Program-made: the position numbers and the translations under genes | Notes under the pieces: generated by a model | The model's input: only the letters and a program-made list of their open reading frames with translations | Database searches by the model: none | What the model was told of the DNA's origin: nothing | Shown: in pieces, positions 11,613 to 22,079 of the stretch | Layout of the letters: each line of letters opens with the position of its first letter | Position numbering within the stretch: the stretch's first letter is position 1 | DNA from: Orobanche coerulescens | Taxonomy: Eukaryota; Streptophyta; Magnoliopsida; Lamiales; Orobanchaceae | NCBI GenBank assembly: GCA_033398695.1 | Contig: CM065801.1 | Span: forward strand, 51,284,358-51,348,357 | Reading direction: 5' to 3' | Length of the DNA: 64,000 nucleotides

Positions 11613-11983
11613 GTACAGGCTGCTCGGCCAAATCTGGAAAATGAGAGTGACTTAGCTATCTCGACCATAACTCCCTCGTCTGGACTCCCATTGACTCACC
11701 GTTTGAACCATTGGAAATATAACTCGATGCTTTATAATATTGCAAAGATTAAGAATTTTTGGAGTTTCCAAAAATTAATGGTGATCTAACAAAGTCGAAC
11801 CCATACGTGGAAAAGTCGATATAGAACACGGAACTCGACAAAACGACATCGAAACTAACTCGGATGTCAAAAAGTGTAGAATTAATCATTCTCAGAATGA
11901 TGAAACGGTCATGAGAGAGTTGTCAAAATGGACTCCGGACGAAAAAATAAATTTACCAAAAATCGAAAATTGCGGATATTACA

Positions 11984-12709
11984 CCCTGGTGGTTGTTCAA
12001 CGTAGACTTCTTCGGCGAGGTCTCCATTCAGGAATGCGCTCTTAACATCCATTTGATATACTATGAAGCTCTTATGGGTGGCAAAAGCTAAAAATATCCT
12101 GATGGCTTCTATTCTGGCTATAGGGGCAAATGTTTCATCGTAGTCTATGCCTTCTTCTAGTCTGTATTTGTTGCTTGCGGCGATCATGGTTCTTGTTGCT
12201 TCTTTGAGCGTCCTGTTCTTTCGCTCGGCAACACCATTTTGTTGAGGATTCCGGGCAGCTGAGTATTCATGATGTATTCCATTGTCCGAACAGTATTGCT
12301 CTATAAAGTGGTTAGTGAATTCAGTACCTCTGTTGGAACGAATGGACACGATACTCGACCCTTTCTCATTCTGAAGCTTTCTCAGGTGCTCGGGCAGCTT
12401 TGTTGTGGTTTCCTTCTTCTTTCTCATAAAGATAGTCCAAGCATACCTGGAATAATCATTAACAATAACGAGACAATATTTCTTACCTCCCAGAGTTACA
12501 GGGTCTACAGGACCGTAGAGATCCATATGTAGCATTTCCGGAACTCTGTGAGTGGACAGGTATGATTTACTTTTCAGGGGGGGTTTGACTTGTTTGCCTT
12601 TCTGACAGGGTCCGCAGACGCTGTCTTTTTTGAATGACACATCGGGCAAACCTCTAACCATTCCCTGTCTGGCGAGCTTGTTGATCGTCTTGAAGTTGAT
12701 GTGAGACAT
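11984..12709 (-). CDS. pol: Copia pol: integrase fused to start of RT by an internal deletion
   Basis: The open frame starts with a gag-pre-integrase HHCC module (HINFKTINK ... CGPCQKGK). The integrase core follows: first Asp in HMDLYGP (near 12520), the second acidic site reading SNRGTEF where copia elements have SDRGTEF (Asp to Asn), and Glu in [14 protein letters not shown] (near 12225). Immediately after RTMIAAS the sequence jumps to [19 protein letters not shown] and [13 protein letters not shown] of the RT palm. The integrase C-terminus and RT N-terminus (several hundred codons) are therefore missing, with the frame kept. The ORF ends in RLG-2: after VEQPPG (11984) about 25 codons to 11909 are translated from the gypsy LTR. 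Inactive on three counts. Confidence 0.88.
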
Positions 12710-12730
12710 CCTATTGTGCCATAGCCAGCT

Positions 12731-13130
12731 CTAATTTGCAGTACCTTTGGCAATAAAACATGGAATTATGGAGCTCGTAGGCTTCCAGTCAGCACTATAC
12801 GTGTTACCTGACCTGCTTCCTATGAGCACTACTTCTTTGGTCAGAGTGTTCTTGACTCTACAGTGATCTATATATAATTTCACCGAGAATTGTTTGTCAC
12901 ATAACTGGATAATACTAAGTAGATTATACTGTAAGCCTTCAACATAAGCTACATCGGTGACTTTGAATTTTCCGACAAGCAAGGTTCCTTTCCCTCTTAT
13001 TCTTCCTTTGAACTTATCACCGAAGCGCACTTTTGGACTGCGACCTTCTACATAATCTGACAGCTTGCTTCTATCTCTTGCAATGTGCCGAGAACATCCA
13101 CTGTCAAAGTACCAAATGTCCTTCTATTTG
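12731..13130 (-). CDS. pol: Copia protease
   Basis: Reading on the minus strand from about 13130 gives DIWYFDSGCSRHIARDRS; DSG (bases 13099-13107) is the aspartic-protease active site in the usual copia setting WxxDSGCSRH. It is followed by VRFGDKFKGRIRGKGTL and YNLLSIIQLCDK, the conserved region between protease and integrase. A stop at 12731 separates it from WLWHNRMSH of the integrase ORF, which lies in the same frame, so one nonsense change divides them. Confidence 0.82.
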
Positions 13131-13150
13131 ATGTCCTGTAAGCAAAGAAA

Positions 13151-13495
13151 TTAAGTAGATTTAGGACCCCTTTGATTGTTGGGTCCATGGATGTTAGTGC
13201 CTTTTGGTACCCATATTTTCCTGAGAGCAATTGGCTCGCTGTAGATTACTTTTGGTGCGCTCTTGTGATGCTGACATGGGGCGGGCACGTAGTTTCTGTA
13301 ACCTTGGTAATTATGATGCATGTAAAATTGAGGGTTATTATTATTATTATTCCAGTACGAATGTTGTCTTGGAGGTGGAGCCATTTTCTCAGGCCTTACA
13401 GCTTGCCTCCTAGGTCTCCACTTGGATTCCCAAAGCTGTTGTTGATACTGAGCGGCGACCTGCATTCTTGATGAATAATGGGATCCTGTATCCAA
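13151..13495 (-). CDS. gag: Gag C-terminal Q/N/P-rich tail (frame-shifted piece)
   Basis: About 110 codons rich in Q, N, P, H and Y, with runs such as QYQQQLWES and WNNNNNN. It continues, in another frame, the tail of the coiled-coil Gag segment ending at 13396, so a frameshift lies in the overlap. It bridges Gag to protease. No fold is recognisable; the N run reflects an ATT microsatellite at 13336-13350. Confidence 0.6.
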   Translation of the reverse strand: MDTGSHYSSRMQVAAQYQQQLWESKWRPRRQAVRPEKMAPPPRQHSYWNNNNNNPQFYMHHNYQGYRNYVPAPCQHHKSAPKVIYSEPIALRKIWVPKGTNIHGPNNQRGPKST

Positions 13496-14094
13496 TATTT
13501 AGGTGCACTGTACTGTTGGAAGTACTGCTGTGCAGGCCTTTGATATTTAGATATAGCCTTCTTTCTGAATAGTTGTTGGCGCTTCTGATATGCTCGGGGA
13601 GCTTGCAGTTGGTTATGCCTTACAGATCTTTGAGGCTGAGGATTCCACTGTTGATGATATGACTTTGGTGGCGGAATGGCAGCCTTTGCTGAACGCGGGT
13701 CAGCTGTTACCTTTACGGGACTCAGGGTCTCTTCAGGTACAGGAATGGGTTCCACACCCCTAGCAAACATTGTACTAGTTTTCCCTTTATTGGAGACTGA
13801 GTTGTATCCTAAGCCACTTTTATCATGAGCATGTTGCCCGGTGCTTAGAATTTCTTCCATTCGCTTAGAGGATTTCTCGAAAGATTTCAAGATGGTTTCT
13901 AATTCTCCTTCTCGTTTCTCGATAGTTTTTACTTTGGCTTCAAGTAGAGCGAAATCATTTGTCATGCTCTCATTATGAGACTTAGTCTTATTTAGATCAT
14001 GGGCAAGTTGATGATTGCTCTCCATTAGTTTTTCAAGTGTGACTTTGCTGTTTTCACAATCGATAGACATGTTTTCGTAATTAATTCTCAGCAA
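13396..14094 (-). CDS. gag: Sirevirus-type Gag coiled-coil segment
   Basis: The first 100 residues are a heptad-rich coiled coil (LLRINYENMSIDCENSKVTL, followed by a long E/K-rich stretch), then a Pro/Gln-rich basic tail (PPPKSYHQQWNPQPQRS). This extension downstream of the zinc knuckle is a hallmark of Sirevirus Gag and may mediate protein interactions. The frame is open upstream to about 14140 past a stop. The last 30 residues are probably out of frame after a frameshift near 13470. Confidence 0.75.
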   Translation of the reverse strand: MLRINYENMSIDCENSKVTLEKLMESNHQLAHDLNKTKSHNESMTNDFALLEAKVKTIEKREGELETILKSFEKSSKRMEEILSTGQHAHDKSGLGYNSVSNKGKTSTMFARGVEPIPVPEETLSPVKVTADPRSAKAAIPPPKSYHQQWNPQPQRSVRHNQLQAPRAYQKRQQLFRKKAISKYQRPAQQYFQQYSAPKYWIQDPIIHQECRSPLSINNSFGNPSGDLGGKL

Positions 14095-14451
14095 GTCATT
14101 TTCTTCTTTCAGCTCTAAGTTAGAAATTTCGAGCTGTATGTTTTATCGTTTCAACGTATCAGGGGACTTTTGAATGTTTTTAAATTCATTCATCATATTT
14201 TCAAAGGTATGAGATGCATTTACAGGAGTATTGGAAGTTGAGCTTACCTCATCATCGCTATCTTCATCGTCCTGTATTTCTTTGGCCATAAAGCACATAT
14301 AGGCTTTATCTTCTAGCTCATCATCGGACGAGTCACTGTCAGTAACTACCTGAAGACATTTCTCAGTCTTGGTTGGTGCGGGTGGGGCTTCTGATTCGCC
14401 GATCAGGGCTTTGAGCTTGTTTTTCCAAGCACGCCTCCTTTCATCTTTTTC

Positions 14452-15147
14452 CTATTGCTCGGTTTCCGGCAACTTTTGGACATTAGGATGCGGACACATG
14501 TTTACATAGTGCCCAGGTTTCCTACAGTTGTAGCATAGATTAGAATCACCAGATGGAGAAGATTCGGAATTTACCTTGTGAAAAGGCTTGGGCCTGTATC
14601 CAGTCTTTCCAGACTGTTTGATAAACTTTTTGAATTTGTGCATGAGAAGGGCCATTTCATCTTGTGACAGGATATCATCGTCACTATCAGCAGTCTTGTG
14701 GGCAGATTTGGATGTGCTGGGCATGCTGCATCTCCGGTTAGATACAGCGGCTAGAGCTGTAGTCTTAGCAGGTGACTCTTCAGTCTTCTCTCTCCTGTCA
14801 ATATCATACTCAAAATCTTTGACGTCAGAGAAGAGTTCAAAAGTATAGACGTCATTAAGATTACATGACACACGTATAGCTGCGGTTTTAATGTCCCATC
14901 GGGCAGGGAGTGATCTAAAAAATTTCAAATTTTTCTCCTTTTGGGTATACACTTTACCCAATGCTTCAAGTTCACCGACAATACCAGTGAATCTGAGGTC
15001 AAGCTCCTCAAGAGTTTCAGATGATTTCATTTCAAATGACTCAAATTGCTGAGTGAGTTTTGAAATTTTGTTTTCTTTTGAGAGCTCAGTTCCCTCGCAA
15101 ATTAACTTAAGTTTCTCCCAGATTTCCTTGGCTGTCTTACAGCTCAT
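14452..15147 (-). CDS. gag: Copia Gag core with CCHC zinc knuckle
   Basis: The segment opens AKEIWEKLKLICEGTEL and continues KISKLTQQFESFEMK, LDLRFTGIVGELEALG and LRSLPARWD-like motifs, the capsid-like UBN2/gag-polypeptide domain of copia elements. Near the C-terminus CYNCRKPGHYVNMC (about 14530-14490) is a complete CX2CX4HX4C nucleocapsid zinc knuckle that binds RNA. The Met at 15147 is internal; Gag started near 15451 and is broken between the two pieces. A stop follows at 14452 and Gag continues for about 100 codons of acidic, Ser/Asp-rich sequence to 14140 before the coiled coil. Close relative in RLC-F at 52973-53393. Confidence 0.87.
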   Translation of the reverse strand: MSCKTAKEIWEKLKLICEGTELSKENKISKLTQQFESFEMKSSETLEELDLRFTGIVGELEALGKVYTQKEKNLKFFRSLPARWDIKTAAIRVSCNLNDVYTFELFSDVKDFEYDIDRREKTEESPAKTTALAAVSNRRCSMPSTSKSAHKTADSDDDILSQDEMALLMHKFKKFIKQSGKTGYRPKPFHKVNSESSPSGDSNLCYNCRKPGHYVNMCPHPNVQKLPETEQ

Positions 15148-15238
15148 TACCTTCGAAAATTATGCCTTTGTCAAGAGTGACAAACAGTGCATTCTTCGCA
15201 ATGTTGTCGAGGTTTGCGTGCTTGCAATCATCGGTTTT

Positions 15239-15451
15239 CTATTGCTCTCGCTCCTTCTCGAGCATTTCAGCATGAGGTTGTCCTTCAATCCTTGCGGCAG
15301 GATTCACATTCATTATCTTTTTGGGGCCTTCTTGGATGACAAAAATCATCTCCTCGTGCATGGCAGCAAGATGTGCTTCCATCCTGATTCTCCAATCATC
15401 AAATTCGTTAATCGAAAACATAAGAACCTTGTTTATCATTGAGGTATCCAT
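15239..15451 (-). CDS. gag: Copia Gag N-terminus
   Basis: Starts MDTSMINKVLMFSINEFDDW and continues RIRMEAHLAAMHEEM, the N-terminal Gag motif (FDDWRxRMEAHL) of copia elements. The Met is about 95 nt from the primer site, as expected for the authentic Gag start. A stop at 15239 and a frame change separate it from the Gag core. The paralogue in RLC-F (53640-53861) shares nearly every residue. Confidence 0.8.
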   Translation of the reverse strand: MDTSMINKVLMFSINEFDDWRIRMEAHLAAMHEEMIFVIQEGPKKIMNVNPAARIEGQPHAEMLEKEREQ

Positions 15452-15545
15452 GGAGAATGTACGAAAGATAAAACCGTTTTAAAAAATAAGTGATTTTAGG
15501 ATCTGATTTGGTTAAAAATACGACTGATTCTTTTTAGAATCAACT

Positions 15546-15557
15546 GCTCCGATACCA
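15546..15557 (-). other. Primer-binding site of RLC-A (tRNA-iMet)
   Basis: Minus-strand TGGTATCGGAGC begins 2 nt after the LTR end (GGCCAACA). It differs by one base from the canonical TGGTATCAGAGC. Confidence 0.85.
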
Positions 15558-15559
15558 CT

Positions 15560-16809
15560 TGTTGGCCACTAAGTATACAGTATACAGCTTGGAAAAGTGT
15601 TAGTACAATAAGCTATATGATTTTCCAATATGAGTGTGTAGCGGAAGTTCGTTTAAGTAAGTTTCTGTAAATAGAGCAACTAGGCTTTCTCCTAATAGCT
15701 TAGTGCGTACAAGGTTTTGTAATGTATACTTGTATAAATCACAGTTATGAAAACAATAAAGGCAGAAGGTAATAACACGCAATATAAAGTGGTTCGAGGT
15801 AAACCCCTATGTCCACAAGTCCTCCACACATGAGTAAAATCTTTATTAAAATCACTACGTACACAACTATGTGACTTTAATCAAACCTATCCTTGTATCG
15901 TTCACACATATTGATACTAAGATTGTAGCTTTCAACTGTTCCCACATATTGGTGGTAGGCTTCTTTGACTTGCTTCTTCTCACACAGATTGAAGCTCTGT
16001 CCTATTCGTCCAACATAGGTCAGAATATCTTTTCCTTAGTCCACACAGGGGTAAGTTTACTCAAGGGTAAAAATGGTGAAATCACTGGTAGCAGCTTGAA
16101 CACTTGATGATCTTAGGCTGATGATGTGCTGTTCACGTTGACTGTGTATATTTCTTCTCTCAGATATTGTTATATGCCCAAACAAATATATTTGCTCTTG
16201 TAAGCTTGATTAACAGAATAATCTTTTCAGAGTTTCTGCGATTATGAATGAGTCAATCGTTCTTCGTTTTATTTTATCCGTCAGTATTTGAGTATTTTTT
16301 CAGTATCTTGTAATGTCTTCTTGCATGGACTATTTATAACTTTAGAATAGATCCGTTATAAATATGTTTGTTGGCTGGTTGGTGAACAAAAGTTCATTCT
16401 GATTGGTTGATTGACTTTCAAGATCTTTGATCCGGATTTTGCTCCTGGTATGAAGATCCTTGTCGGTTGATATTTAAATACTTTACCCAATCAGTATTTA
16501 AATACTTCTTTCAAAACGGCGTTTTGACTCTTGTGAATAAAACATATTCCATCACAACGGTCTTCAGTCCTGTTGGATAGGTGTTTGTTTTCCCAACACT
16601 TTCAGCCTGTATGTTGTATCCAACATGTTACGATTGTATTGCTATAGGTGTAGACTATCTTCAGTGTTGTATGGAAGGCGTTGTATGGAGATTCCAGACA
16701 ACTTCCATACTTAGCGGCATTTCGAATCCTTTGTTGTATAATGGCAAGTATGAGACAACTTGTATGTTGGCAATTATCAAAATAAGATACAGGATTGTTT
16801 ATCCCAACA
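15560..16809 (-). repeat. 5' LTR of RLC-A (1250 bp)
   Basis: On the minus strand it starts TGTTGGGATAAACAATCCTG and ends AGTGGCCAACA next to the primer site. The RLC-B and RLC-F LTRs share start, end and length (about 1.2 kb). A likely TATA box, GTTATAAATAG on the minus strand, is near 16330. Confidence 0.92.
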
Positions 16810-16823
16810 CTAGCTATGTGCAC

Positions 16824-17709
16824 TCGAGATGTATTCTAAGCCCAATCTGAACCTGTTTTGACCAATGAAGCTCTGAATAATTCATACTGGATCACTTCTA
16901 TGTAAGAAGAGCTGAATGGTTTCGAAAGAAACAATGTATGGTATCTAGTATCCAGGCGAGACCATAAAGCTGTAATTGGAACCAAATAGGTATTTAGAAA
17001 CAAAAAGGATGAGAATGGACTTGTAATCATGAACAATTCCCACCATGAGGATATTCCTTGCATTTGCCGCCCAAGAAATGGATATCTCGCCAAAGAAATA
17101 GTATATCAAATGGACGTTAAGAGAGCATTCCTATATGGATATCTCGCCAAAGAAATCTATGTTGAACAACCACCAGGGTTTGTCAACACTGAAGGCGGAG
17201 ACCTAGTATACAGACTACAGAAAGCTCTGTATGGACTTAAGCAGGCTCCTAGGGCATGGTATGAAACCCTGTACCTATACCTAATCAATAATGGGTTTGA
17301 GAAAGGTGTTGTGGATAAGACGCTCTTTAAGATACAGGAGGGAGATGACCTTTTAATGGTGCAAATATATGTCGATGATATTATATTTGGTTCTAATAAC
17401 CTTGCTTTATGTCAAAGGTTCTCTCACCTCATGCAAAGTAAATTTGAAATGAGTATGATAGGAGAACTTAGTTATTTCCTAGCATTGCAGGTTAAGCAAT
17501 TGCCTACAGGAATCTTCATCAAACCGAGAAAGGTTCAGCAAGGAGATGCTAAACAAATTTGGGATGACCAACTCGAAATCCTCGTCAACCCCATGAGCAC
17601 TTCCACGCAAATTAGTGCTGTCGAAGCTGGAAAGTCGATTGATCAATCACTCTACAGGAATCTTATAGGCTCACTCTTGTACATAACAGCTAGCGGGCCC
17701 GATATCTAA
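16824..17709 (+). pseudogene. pol: Copia RT of RLC-B
   Basis: Pieces in order: EPVLTNEALNNSYW (near 16855), GFERNNVW and VIGTK-stop-VFRNKKDENG (TGG to TAG at 16987), then a deletion with a 22-bp filler (17078-17099). An open frame from 17029 follows: YQMDVKRAFLYG, YVEQPPGFVN, KALYGLKQAPRAWYETL (near 17220), catalytic YVDDIIFGS (near 17370) and SFEMSMIGELSYFLALQV-like palm/thumb. It ends SLLYITASGPDI at a stop (17707) where copia elements read RPDI followed by FVVGVCARYQ, which continues in frame. So this is a near-complete but inactivated RT. Confidence 0.87.
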
Positions 17710-17721
17710 TTTGTTGTAGGA

Positions 17722-18318
17722 GTGTGTGCTCGGTATCAGGTATCACCTAAGGAGTCACACTTCACCACAGCCAAACGAATCCTTAAGTACGTGAAAGGAA
17801 CAATCGACGTAGGATTGTGGTATCCTAAGGAAAGAGGATTCGATTTGGTAGGCTACAGCGACTCGGATCTTGGAGGTTGTAAGTTGGATAGGAAGAGTAC
17901 AATCGGTACATGTCACTTTCTTGGACCTAGACTTGTGTCATGGTTCAGTAAGAAGCAATTGGCCAACTCGCTTTCTACAGCTGAGTCGGAATATTATGCC
18001 GCTGGAAGTTGTTGTATGCAGATTCTCTGGATGCAACAACAACTATAAGATTATGGAATCAGTGCCAGAGAGACGCCGATCATGTGCGATAGCACGACTG
18101 CAATTGCAATCACGCACAACCCTGTATTACACTCGCGAACTAAGCATATTGATATGAATCATCCCTTCATCAGGAATCATGTTGAGAATAAAGATGTTCG
18201 GATCGAGAAGATTCATACAGACACTCAGTTGTCCGACATCTTTACAAAACCTCTCACCACAACCAGATTCTGCATGCTTCGCCAAGAATTGGGAAAGCTA
18301 CAGCCTGACTCCCTGTAA
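17722..18318 (+). pseudogene. pol: Copia RNase H of RLC-B, end of pol
   Basis: First part, 17710-18048: CARYQVSPKESHFTTAKRIL, then GYSDSDLGGCKLDRKST (catalytic Asp) and NSLSTAESEYYAAGSCC (catalytic Glu). The frame is lost at about 18045, and the C-terminal part reads from 18082 in another frame: MCDSTTAIAITHNPVLHSRT, KHIDMNHPFIRNHVENKD and TQLSDIFTKPLTTTRFC, the conserved end of copia RNase H. The stop at 18316 is the natural end of pol. ORF3 follows 770 bases downstream. Confidence 0.88.
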
Positions 18319-19089
18319 GCTTTTACATTTTACTCATCAATTGAGGGAAATGACGTAAGACCCAAGAATATAGTATCTACTTTGATTAATTATAAACTCA
18401 GAACAAGTCAGATTTTACTGTAAGAAAAAGTTACAAAACCTTCATACAACTGACGTGTGCATTAATTGAGGGGGAATACAGTACGACCCATGAATACAGT
18501 ATTAATCCAAAATTGCTGTAAGAATTGTATCATGTATGTACCTTTTAAGGGGGAATGCTGTATTTTCGCGGATACGGCACATACATTATAGGATATCAAT
18601 TAATATTATAATAATAATCTATTCGTACAGAAACTATTTTAAGTCCACGTGCCCCGTTCTAAATTTCAAACGTCTTATCCTTTAATGGTTTTAAAGACAC
18701 CTGGACTTTATTTCCTCAAATATCGTAATATTAAAATTTCAAACCGTCGTTTCGTGCAATAGGGGAAGACGAACTGTCAGAAGTGGGACCTATCATCATT
18801 TCAAAACAAATAGATCAGATGTACAAGTTACTCTGAATCCATCCTGTACGTTTTTTCAAAGACGGTTCACATCCCTTAAATCTGATTGTTCACTGTTTAA
18901 CCCTAATCTTCATTGCACCCTATAAAAGGACTGTACTTTGCTCCCTTAGACTCTTTACACTTTTAGCAAATTAAACGAGCCTTAAGCAACCAGTCGACAT
19001 ATTTTCTACAATTGCATTTTATGTAATTCCCTATTACTTCACACATTTTCTTCTACAAAATATCGACTTCACAGACATCTTCCCTTTCA
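18319..19089 (+). other. pol-ORF3 spacer with three PPT-like motifs
   Basis: Non-coding. Three purine tracts, TTGAGGGAAATG (18341), TTGAGGGGGAATAC (18466) and TTAAGGGGGAATGC (18544), each followed within about 25 bases by TAYAGTAT or CTGTATTT. Sireviruses are known to carry multiple PPT-like copies downstream of pol, which supports the lineage call. Confidence 0.65.
18924..18931 (+). promoter_or_regulatory. TATA-like box upstream of Sirevirus ORF3
   Basis: CTATAAAAGG lies about 160 bp before the ORF3 start codon, after 350 bp of AT-rich DNA. The surrounding layout (TATA box, CTCTTTACAC, A-rich leader, ATG) looks like an ordinary plant promoter. Function inferred only from sequence. Confidence 0.45.
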
Positions 19090-19623
19090 ATGAAGAAGAA
19101 GGAGACTATCATCGATGGGCGTATCTTTGCCAGATCTGTGCTGATGAATAGAACCAATCTAGAAGGAGAAGATGAGGTAGGCATGGAAGTGGTTGTTTCC
19201 ATAGAACAACAAGGGATGTATCGCCTTGCGAGCTACCATGTTGATGCTTACGATGAGCAGATTGTGGAGGAGTTCTACTTGGATGCCTCTTTCAAATACT
19301 CATCTCAAATGAGAGGAGGTGAGATTTTGATGTTACCACAACTGTTCGAAGGGATTGAGATCTATATGAACAAAGAGCTTTTGGAGAAGATCTATAGGCT
19401 GCCATCTGATGGCCTGAAGATGGAGGAGTTGGATACCTTCGGGTCGGAAAGCCTTCTGACAGCATACTGGAAACTGTTCACCGGCGACTCTATGGGTTCA
19501 AATTTCCACCCCTCATGCCACAAGAAAAACTTTACCCTACCTTACGTCTACCTGCATGATTTTTGTTGATGGGTTGTTGAAATTCGGACCGGAGCATTTG
19601 AGATGTGCACTAACATGCGCTTG
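19090..19623 (+). CDS. ORF3 of RLC-B, part 1 (N-terminal domain, cut by RLG-C)
   Basis: Opens MKKKETIIDGRIFARS and is open for 159 codons to a TGA at 19567, beyond which the same frame continues WVVEIRTGAFEMCTNMRL until RLG-C interrupts it at 19624. The next piece begins at 29657 in RMVVAIMSGEKVNW. No RT, integrase or Gag motif is present. The style (VYLHDFC, WVVEIRTGAF, RMVVAIMSG) resembles the uncharacterised plant retroelement domain often labelled putative plant transposon protein; this is from memory, not a search. In Sireviruses a third ORF after pol is called env-like. No signal peptide or membrane segment is seen in this part. Function unknown. Confidence 0.65.
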
Positions 19624-21998
19624 TGTAACACCCCGACTTTCTAAGGAAAATATTGGGGAAAATAAATAAAAAGATAGCTTTTGACAAAAATAATTTTCTT
19701 TGAGAATATTAAAATTCTCGCCTACAAAGTCGAGTCGCTACACTGACATAACTTTAATACCTTTAAATAAGGCAACATTAGATACGAGATAAAAATTTGC
19801 GGCGGAAGAAATAAATCATAATTTATAAATTTCTAATCAACGTTTCCCCAAGTGAGTTTCAAAATATTAAACATAAAGTAAACATCATGTAATAATTCCT
19901 CTTTCATATGTCTTCTCGGATCCCTCCTTCGTCCATCCGGCTCGGTTTAACCTGCGGGATCAATAAAGGTGGGGGTGAGCTTCCTTCAGCTCGTGGAAAT
20001 CACACTGATCACAGTAATATACAATCTCATGGAAAGCATAACATGAATAATCTTTCACATTTTTCCTCAACGTCAATGCATACTCACAATATTACATGTA
20101 CATTGAATCGAGCATGCATAACACGAATATTGAGGTTGCGCAGGTGCCCCCGCAACAACATCAAACATACACACAATAATACCACATATAACATGAATCG
20201 AGCACGCAATGTGAATATTGAGGTTGCACAGGTGTCCCCGCAACAATATATATCTTAAGATAGCCTCTTACACGAATACAAGTTAGCCTGATTTACAACG
20301 TGCATAAAAATTTTAAACATGAATAGAACATCACATATACAGTCCAGTTAAAGCAATTAAAGTGATAGTGAAAATTCCCACCTGAATAAATGATGATGTC
20401 TGACTTGAAATGAAGATACTCTACTCACAGTCCTAAGCCATGGAATCCTCGATAAAGTCTACATATAATAATTATTATTATTTTAATCCTTAAAATTTAT
20501 TATTTATCTCATAAATGAAAAGATACAAATATCACTATATAATAACTGAAAATAAATTATAATTGCTTATTAATATTAATCGAAGAGTTAATATCAATAA
20601 TTTAGATTAATTATTAATATTAATTGAAAGTCAACATTTTAATGTTTTGGGTCAAAATAGGACTGGAAATAAATTTTAAAAGTTGTTGGGGTTGATTGAA
20701 GAATATTTGAAATCCATCTGGGGTAAAATCAAAGTAAATAAAAGTCTGGAGCTGAATTGAAAGTTTCTGAAAACTGAGAGGGCTAAATTGAAAGCTTCTG
20801 GAAAATGTGAGGGCTAAATTGCAAACCTCTAAAATTTTGTGGGCATAAATACCCTGACTTATCCCTCGCCGACACCATTCCACTTTCTCACCTCCTGCCT
20901 CTCGCCCCTCTCTCTCTCGCCTCTCCGGAAAGCCGCCTCTCTCTCTAGAATCTCTACCTCTCATCTCTTTCTATCTCGCAACAAACACAAGTTTCCAACT
21001 CTCTCACTAATTCTCTAACCTTCTCTGCACCGATTTCGGAAAGTAAAGAACCCTTCATGGCCTGCAAAATGGAAATACGCACTCACACACCAAACCTTAC
21101 ACACTGGAGTTAGCGAAAAAAAACTCACTCTCACTGACTCAAAGTCGCCACTTCAACACCCGATTTCCACAGGTGCCAACGACAAGGCACGGGGATCTCC
21201 AGCGGATCGAAGGTCAGGGCTCAAGTAATGGGTTTGTTGTCCCGTTTTCCCCGGGATCACGATAGGGCGACGACGACCAGTGAGTTGAGTTTTTTTTATC
21301 ATGTTCTTCTTCGGATTTGGTGATTGATAGATGGCAGTCCAACCGACTGGATTGGGTCCCTGATGTGGGTTTTTAGCTCGCTGGCACCAAAACTCGATAG
21401 TGGCTCACGGTCACTGATATAAATAGGATTGGCCCAGAAAATTTATTTATTTTGGTTCGGCTCAGAAGTTTAAACGGTCTGGATGGTTGAGTGCGGCGAT
21501 GGTTGCCTAGTTGGATCGGAGGTTCGGCTGACAGTGGGTTCCTAATTTCTGAATTCGTGTGATTTTGACTTTGGTTTTGGGTTGGTCGATGGTTGAAGGA
21601 CGGGAAGTATACTGGTCTACAGAGTGTTTTCGGGCTGGTGCAGGAATTGGATTCGGTTCTGTCTAGGTGTTGTACTATTGTGATTGTGCATAGATGGATG
21701 AACGATAGTATAAATCATAAGATATTAATACTGTGTTTGTACCGAAAGAGCAGACATGAACTATAAGAAGGATAATTTGTGAGTCTTACCTTTTGCTGGA
21801 GAGTTGGAGAATCGTACGTAAGGTTTGCTGGAAAGAAAAGTTGGGAAGATGAAGTTGCAGATTCAAGTTGCTGCTGGGAAGATCTGAATATGGCGAAATT
21901 GCATAACTGTGTGAAGGGTTGCGGCTGAAAACGACCGGATGGAACTGATGACAGTATTATGTGTATTTTATTTTTGTACTGCAGGAATGATGTATTGT

Positions 21999-22005
21999 AT
22001 TTATA
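21999..22005 (-). promoter_or_regulatory. Probable TATA box of RLG-C 3' LTR
   Basis: Minus-strand AGTATAAATAC; identical motif at 29127-29133 in the other LTR. The position, about 500 bp into the LTR, is plausible for U3. Confidence 0.5.
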
Positions 22006-22079
22006 CTGTATTAGAATTAGGGTTAGGGTAATTTCCGGGCTTAATAGTTGATTTGGGTCAGCACTACATATCTGGGCCA

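Larger units (their letters stand above)
5263..11983 (-). mobile_element. RLG-2: non-autonomous gypsy-type LTR element (left LTR truncated by RLG-1)
   Basis: On the minus strand: 5' LTR 11983-9486, primer site 9481-9470, about 2.7 kb internal region, purine tract 6735-6718, 3' LTR from 6717 down to the RLG-1 insertion. Both LTRs start TGTAATATCCGC. The internal region has no RT, integrase or protease, only a nucleocapsid-like remnant. It interrupts the RT of RLC-A right after VEQPPG; CCCTG at 11984-11988 is the expected right copy of the target duplication, the left copy being outside the window. Same family as RLG-E. Confidence 0.85.
9486..11983 (-). repeat. 5' LTR of RLG-2 (2498 bp)
   Basis: On the minus strand it starts TGTAATATCCGC at 11983 and ends GGGTGTTACA at 9486. 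It contains the palindrome cluster, a TATA-like box at 11489, tandem repeats at 10289-10580 and the conserved hairpin at 9845-9868. Confidence 0.9.
11984..16809 (-). mobile_element. RLC-A: Sirevirus-like Ty1/copia element, 3' part outside window
   Basis: On the minus strand: 5' LTR 16809-15560, primer site, gag with zinc knuckle and coiled coil, protease, integrase and the start of RT, which is cut by RLG-2 at 11984. The long Gag with an extended coiled coil after the knuckle is typical of Sireviruses. It lies in the pol gene of RLC-B; CTAGC at 16810-16814 is the expected right target duplication. Confidence 0.88.

Noticed and set aside
19090..19569. 159-codon ORF as a host gene.
   Set aside because: It lies downstream of copia pol in the same orientation and continues beyond RLG-C and RLG-D up to the copia 3' LTR, so it is ORF3 of RLC-B.
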